Assembly: GCA_017517865.1 (NCBI GenBank)
Contig: JAFWYB010000070.1
Coordinates: 1 to 64,000 of the forward strand
Direction: 5' to 3'
Source of the DNA: Clostridia bacterium
GTDB lineage: Bacteria; Bacillota; Clostridia; Oscillospirales; Acutalibacteraceae
Length of the DNA: 64,000 nucleotides
How positions within the stretch are numbered: the first letter of the stretch is position 1; each line of letters starts with the position of its first letter. The notes under the pieces are model-generated. The model did not search any database. It was not told the origin of the DNA and saw nothing but the letters and a program-made list of their open reading frames with translations. A program made the position numbers and the translations under genes. This document shows positions 60,105 through 64,000 of the stretch, one piece after another.

Positions 60105-63100
60105 ATGAAAAAGACTAAATTCTTGTCTGTTGTTTTTCTTGTTGTACTTTTCTCTGCTGTGTTTGCCTTCAGCGCTTTCGGTGCTGAGGAAGAGTACGTT
60201 GAAGGTATATTTACCTACACCGTTGAGGACGGAAAAGCAACGATTGTAAAATGTGTATGGGAAACAGGAGATGAGCTTGTAATTCCCGAAGAGCTCGGCG
60301 GCTACCCTATTGTGGCTATCGGTGACGGAGCCATGCAAGGCGACAAATACTATATAGATGAAGTTATAATTCCCTCATCTCTTGAGAGGGTCGGAGCCAA
60401 GAATTACATTTTTAATGCAACGAGATTTTATGTAAATTGCGTTGAAGATTGGCTGGATATCGAATTTTCAGATAATTCATTCAGAAAAGACCCGTACTTT
60501 TATATTTATGTTGACGGAAAGCTTCTCAAAGATCTTGTTATTCCCGAGGGTATAACCGAAATAAAGCCTTATGCTTTTAACCGTTGTACAACAATAGAAA
60601 CCGTAACGTTGCCGAAGGGCTTCAAGAAAATCGGTAATGAGGCGTTTACCAATTCAAAAGTAAAAAAGGTTTATGTTGATTCCTTTGAAACCTGGAACAG
60701 CATTGATATGCGGGATATACCTATGAAGGTTGCAAAAGAGCTTTACATCGGCGGTGAGCTTGTAACGGCTATTGATGTTCCCGAAAGCGTTACAGAGCTG
60801 AACAGCAAAAATTTTCTGTATATCAAAAATCTTGAGTATCTGAAGCTTCATGAAAATGTTTCCGCAGTTTACGGAGGAATATCAGTTGAAAGCTTATACA
60901 TTGACAGCATGGAGCAATATATTGATATAATTGCCAATTCTGTTTCCGAATCGGATGCTGCCACTTCACCGGTCAGCTTTATGTCTTGTGCCGAAAAGGT
61001 CTATATCGGTGGTGAGCTTTTAACAGAGATTGTTATTCCTGAGGGCGTAAAGGAAATCCCTGCCGGTTGCTTCAGCGCTACTAAGGGCATCAGTAAAATA
61101 TCCTTCCCATCATCTGTTGAAAAGATTGGCAAGAATGCCTTTTTCAATATGCCCGATACGAAGGCGGTTTATGTAGCTGATGCTGAAACATGGTTCAGAA
61201 TTTGCGATGAGCTTGCTGTAAGCAGTGGCTATAAGGTGTTTGACAAGCTGTATATAGGTGGCGAGGAGGCAGTAACCGTTACTATTCCCGATTCTGTTGA
61301 AAAGCTTCCCTTCTGGTCCTTCAGCCGTGTGAAAAATGTAAAAAGCATTGTGTTGTCAAAGAATATAAAGGAGTTCAACAAAGCATTCAGTAACGACTGC
61401 AGTTATATTGAAAATGTTTATGTTGATTCTCTTGAAACTTGGTTGGGGTATAACTTTGAAACTGCTTCATGCAATCCGATGTGTTGGGCTGAAAAGCTTT
61501 ATGTGGACGGAGAGCTTCTTACAGATGTTATCTATCCTGACGGTACAACAGAAATCGGTCTGGAATTTTACGACTGTGAATCCCTGAAAACCGTTGCAAT
61601 TCCCGCCTCGGTGACAACGGTAAAAAAGGATGCCTTTATGGGCTGTGAAAGCCTTGAGGCTGTTTATGCAGAAAGCCTTGAAAGCTGGCTCAATATCGAT
61701 TTTGAAACACCTGAAAGTAATCCGCTTTATTATGGAGCGAAGCTTTATATTGACGGAAAGCTTCTTACAGAGGTTACGCTTCCCGAATCAATGAGCGAGT
61801 TTAAAAGCTATACCTTCTATAACTGTACTAGCCTTGAAAAAATCAACATTACCGAAAACGTGAAGGCATTCGGAAAAAACACTTTTATCTACTGTACTGC
61901 GGATGTTTATGCTGATACTCTCGAGCATTGGTTAAGCTTTGATTTTAAAGACGGAAAATCTCCCATGATATACGGAAAGGACTTATATATCGCAGGTGAG
62001 CCTCTCACAGAGCTGATAATTCCCGAAAGTGTAGAAATAATACCGTCATATGCTTTCGCATATGTTAAAAACCTTACAAGAGTTGAAATTCCCGCCTCGA
62101 CAAAAATATATGACTCTGCTTTCAGAAACAGTGGGGTCAAGGTAGCGGAGGTCGGTACTCTTCCCAAGGGACAGACACAGGCTACGGCTGAAATAAATCA
62201 ATACAACTCATGGTTTACAGGCTGCTCCGATATTGAGCTGATTATAGGCCCCGGCATCAGGAAAATCGGATATCAGGCCTTTAGCGGCTGTGTGGCTATT
62301 AAAAAAATAACCTTTTCTTACGCCGTAGAAGTAATCGGCGAACAGGCCTTTAAGGGCAGCTGCCATCTTAAAGAGGTGGTTATTTCATCAAGTGTCAAGT
62401 CTGTAGGTGAGTATGCCTTCAGCGAGTGTCATATGCTTGAAAGCGTTACCTTCGGCGACAAAACTGAAGGCAAGGCTGTGACAGATGTTGGGTACAGAGC
62501 TTTTTATAAATGTCCCGCTCTTAAAAATATCACCTTCAATACAGGTGTAAAGAGCTTTGATGGTTATGCTTTCCAGGAAAGCAAGAATATTGAAAACGTA
62601 TATGTCAACGACCTTGCTTCTTATCTGGGCATAACACATAAAGAGATGCATGATAATTGGTCTTCTCCCGCCTATTTTGCCGATAACCTTTATATCAACG
62701 GTGAAGTGGCGAAGAATCTCGTTATTCCTGAGGGAGTAACAAGAATAAGTGAATACGCATTTTACGGAACAAAAACACTTGAAACCGTTCAGTTTCCGTC
62801 CACACTTACACATATAGGCGACTGTTCTTTTGCTCTTTGTGTAAATCTGCAGGATGTTGTTTTTCCGGATTCCCTCAAAAAAATAGGCGATTTTTCCTTT
62901 ATGACATGTAAAAAAATAAAAAGTCTGGAAATTCCCCGTAATGTAAAAAGTATAGGTATCAGTGCCTTTGATTTCTGTTCAAGTCTTGAATACGTTGTAT
63001 TCTACGAGAAAATCGGTACTGCGGGTGATCATGCCTTCAAAGATTGTAAAAACCTTAAACAGATTCTTTATACGGGTACAGAAAGCCAATGGATGACCTT

Positions 63101-63995
63101 TGTTACCAAAAATTATAATTCAGGTGTGGCAAACGTTCCTTATTATTGTGAATACGATCCTGATGCTCTTTTCTCGCCTAAGAATCTCAGTGCTACCCAG
63201 ACATCGAGCAGTATTACCGTTAAATGGTCGGCTGTAAACGGTGCGACAGGCTACAGAGTATTTGTCAAAAATACACAAACCGGAAAATGGGATATTGCCG
63301 TAAGAACAACGGGTAAAAAAACAACGGCAACTATCAGTAATCTTAATTCAGGCTCGAAATATTGTGTTGCAGTTAAAGCGTATATGAATACGGGAGCTTT
63401 GATTATGTGGTCACCCGAATACAGCGAACTTATTACAATTACCAGGCCGGCTGTTGCCGATAAGGTTACTGCTTCGCAGAAAACGGAAAGCATTACACTT
63501 AAATGGAATAAGGTGCCCGGTGCAACCGGATACAGAATTTATGTTGCAAGAAACGGCAGCTGGAAGGCTCTTAAAACAACGACAAAACTTACATATACCA
63601 TAAGAGATTTAAATCCCGGCACAAAATACACCTTTGCCGTTAAGGCCTATACCAAACATGACGGAAATACTTATTGGGCAAGCAAATATGCAAGGCTTGA
63701 AACCGCAACCAAAACAGCAACACCTGTAGCCACCGTAACCTCCACGTCAAAGACAAAGTCTCTTGTAAAATGGAATAACGTCAGCGGAGAAAGCGGCTAT
63801 CAGGTATGGTACTCAACAAGTAAGGACGGTACCTATAAGAGATTCGGTAATGCAAAGGCAAACGCAACCTCTATGATGGTTACAGGTCTTACGAGCGCTA
63901 AAACCTATTACTTCAAGGTCAGAACCTACATCAAGACCGACAGCGGCTACGTATATTCTGCGTGGAGTGCAGTAAAGAGCGTAAAGGTTAAATAA
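60105..63995 (+). CDS. BspA-type leucine-rich repeat/FN3 surface protein
   Basis: A 1,296-residue secreted protein: signal peptide to about 27 (SAFGAEE); many BspA-type LRR_5 repeats at about 30-1010 (recurring VTLPESMSEFKSYTFYNCTSL-type units, IPEGVxxIxxxAF and YVDSLETWL variants); then three FN3 domains (about 1020-1110, 1112-1203, 1205-1296; KWSAVNGATGYRVFV, KWNKVPGATGYRIYV, KWNNVSGESGYQVWY). It has no transmembrane or LPXTG signal. Similar proteins bind host or bacterial surfaces. The ATG follows AAAGGAGG. Confidence 0.9.
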   Translation: MKKTKFLSVVFLVVLFSAVFAFSAFGAEEEYVEGIFTYTVEDGKATIVKCVWETGDELVIPEELGGYPIVAIGDGAMQGDKYYIDEVIIPSSLERVGAKNYIFNATRFYVNCVEDWLDIEFSDNSFRKDPYFYIYVDGKLLKDLVIPEGITEIKPYAFNRCTTIETVTLPKGFKKIGNEAFTNSKVKKVYVDSFETWNSIDMRDIPMKVAKELYIGGELVTAIDVPESVTELNSKNFLYIKNLEYLKLHENVSAVYGGISVESLYIDSMEQYIDIIANSVSESDAATSPVSFMSCAEKVYIGGELLTEIVIPEGVKEIPAGCFSATKGISKISFPSSVEKIGKNAFFNMPDTKAVYVADAETWFRICDELAVSSGYKVFDKLYIGGEEAVTVTIPDSVEKLPFWSFSRVKNVKSIVLSKNIKEFNKAFSNDCSYIENVYVDSLETWLGYNFETASCNPMCWAEKLYVDGELLTDVIYPDGTTEIGLEFYDCESLKTVAIPASVTTVKKDAFMGCESLEAVYAESLESWLNIDFETPESNPLYYGAKLYIDGKLLTEVTLPESMSEFKSYTFYNCTSLEKINITENVKAFGKNTFIYCTADVYADTLEHWLSFDFKDGKSPMIYGKDLYIAGEPLTELIIPESVEIIPSYAFAYVKNLTRVEIPASTKIYDSAFRNSGVKVAEVGTLPKGQTQATAEINQYNSWFTGCSDIELIIGPGIRKIGYQAFSGCVAIKKITFSYAVEVIGEQAFKGSCHLKEVVISSSVKSVGEYAFSECHMLESVTFGDKTEGKAVTDVGYRAFYKCPALKNITFNTGVKSFDGYAFQESKNIENVYVNDLASYLGITHKEMHDNWSSPAYFADNLYINGEVAKNLVIPEGVTRISEYAFYGTKTLETVQFPSTLTHIGDCSFALCVNLQDVVFPDSLKKIGDFSFMTCKKIKSLEIPRNVKSIGISAFDFCSSLEYVVFYEKIGTAGDHAFKDCKNLKQILYTGTESQWMTFVTKNYNSGVANVPYYCEYDPDALFSPKNLSATQTSSSITVKWSAVNGATGYRVFVKNTQTGKWDIAVRTTGKKTTATISNLNSGSKYCVAVKAYMNTGALIMWSPEYSELITITRPAVADKVTASQKTESITLKWNKVPGATGYRIYVARNGSWKALKTTTKLTYTIRDLNPGTKYTFAVKAYTKHDGNTYWASKYARLETATKTATPVATVTSTSKTKSLVKWNNVSGESGYQVWYSTSKDGTYKRFGNAKANATSMMVTGLTSAKTYYFKVRTYIKTDSGYVYSAWSAVKSVKVK

Positions 63996-64000
63996 CAGTG

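Overview
The window looks like a chromosome segment of a Gram-positive gut anaerobe in class Clostridia (Oscillospirales/Ruminococcaceae-like; genus not determinable from sequence alone). Reasons: strong AGGAGG-type ribosome sites, TTGACA-N17-TATAAT promoters, AT-leaning genes with many stem-loop terminators, Hsp33, YerC, FeoA/FeoB plus a Cys-rich Feo membrane peptide, a GGGtGRT/NifU-like pair, araA with an FGGY kinase, agr-type LytTR/GHKL regulators and BspA-type surface proteins.

Layout. 0-2.5 kb (minus strand): tRNA-Asp and tRNA-Val, hslO, a methyltransferase and yerC. 2.6-6.3 kb: an alpha/beta hydrolase and a polar amino-acid ABC importer whose lipoprotein binding protein appears circularly permuted. 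6.7-10.1 kb: three genes for a condensation-like acyltransferase, an acyl-adenylating ligase and an acyl carrier protein, a minimal carrier-protein pathway of unknown product. 10.2-12.6 kb: tRNA-Ser followed by a scrambled tract with a duplicated tRNA 3' end, repeats and two gene fragments. 11.7-18.9 kb: secreted or surface proteins, including a thioester-domain adhesin and an FN3/PepSY protein. 18.9-33.9 kb: ordinary metabolism (an orphan fructose-type PTS EIIC, iolB, traX-like, araA with a kinase, an exported metallophosphatase, feoAB, a ferredoxin-nitroreductase, and the NifU-like/GGGtGRT pair).

33.8-57.7 kb is the main discovery. A 57-bp perfect direct repeat of the 3' end of the GGGtGRT gene flanks about 23.8 kb and has the form of attL/attR of an integrated genomic island. 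Both copies finish the reading frame with the same amino acids but different codons. No integrase gene is visible inside. The cargo is a DUF4417/toxin-like protein with a downstream paralogue of its C-terminal domain; a type I restriction-modification operon whose hsdS and hsdR are separated by four accessory genes (PCTIR-type TIR protein, membrane protein, AbiJ/HEPN-like protein, membrane coiled-coil protein); a J-like/HIRAN/Y-family polymerase/YolD cassette; an IS256-family element with a stop codon in its transposase; an SSB-like protein; a GH95 glycosidase; and a HipA-like kinase. A decayed second copy of the hsdS 3' end inside the operon suggests that the accessory defence genes arrived as modules.

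57.9-64 kb: a LytTR/GHKL two-component pair followed by a 1,296-residue secreted LRR-FN3 protein. Three separate secreted proteins (ending at 12.3, 14.7 and 27.6 kb) share an amphipathic C-terminal tail that may be a surface-retention signal.
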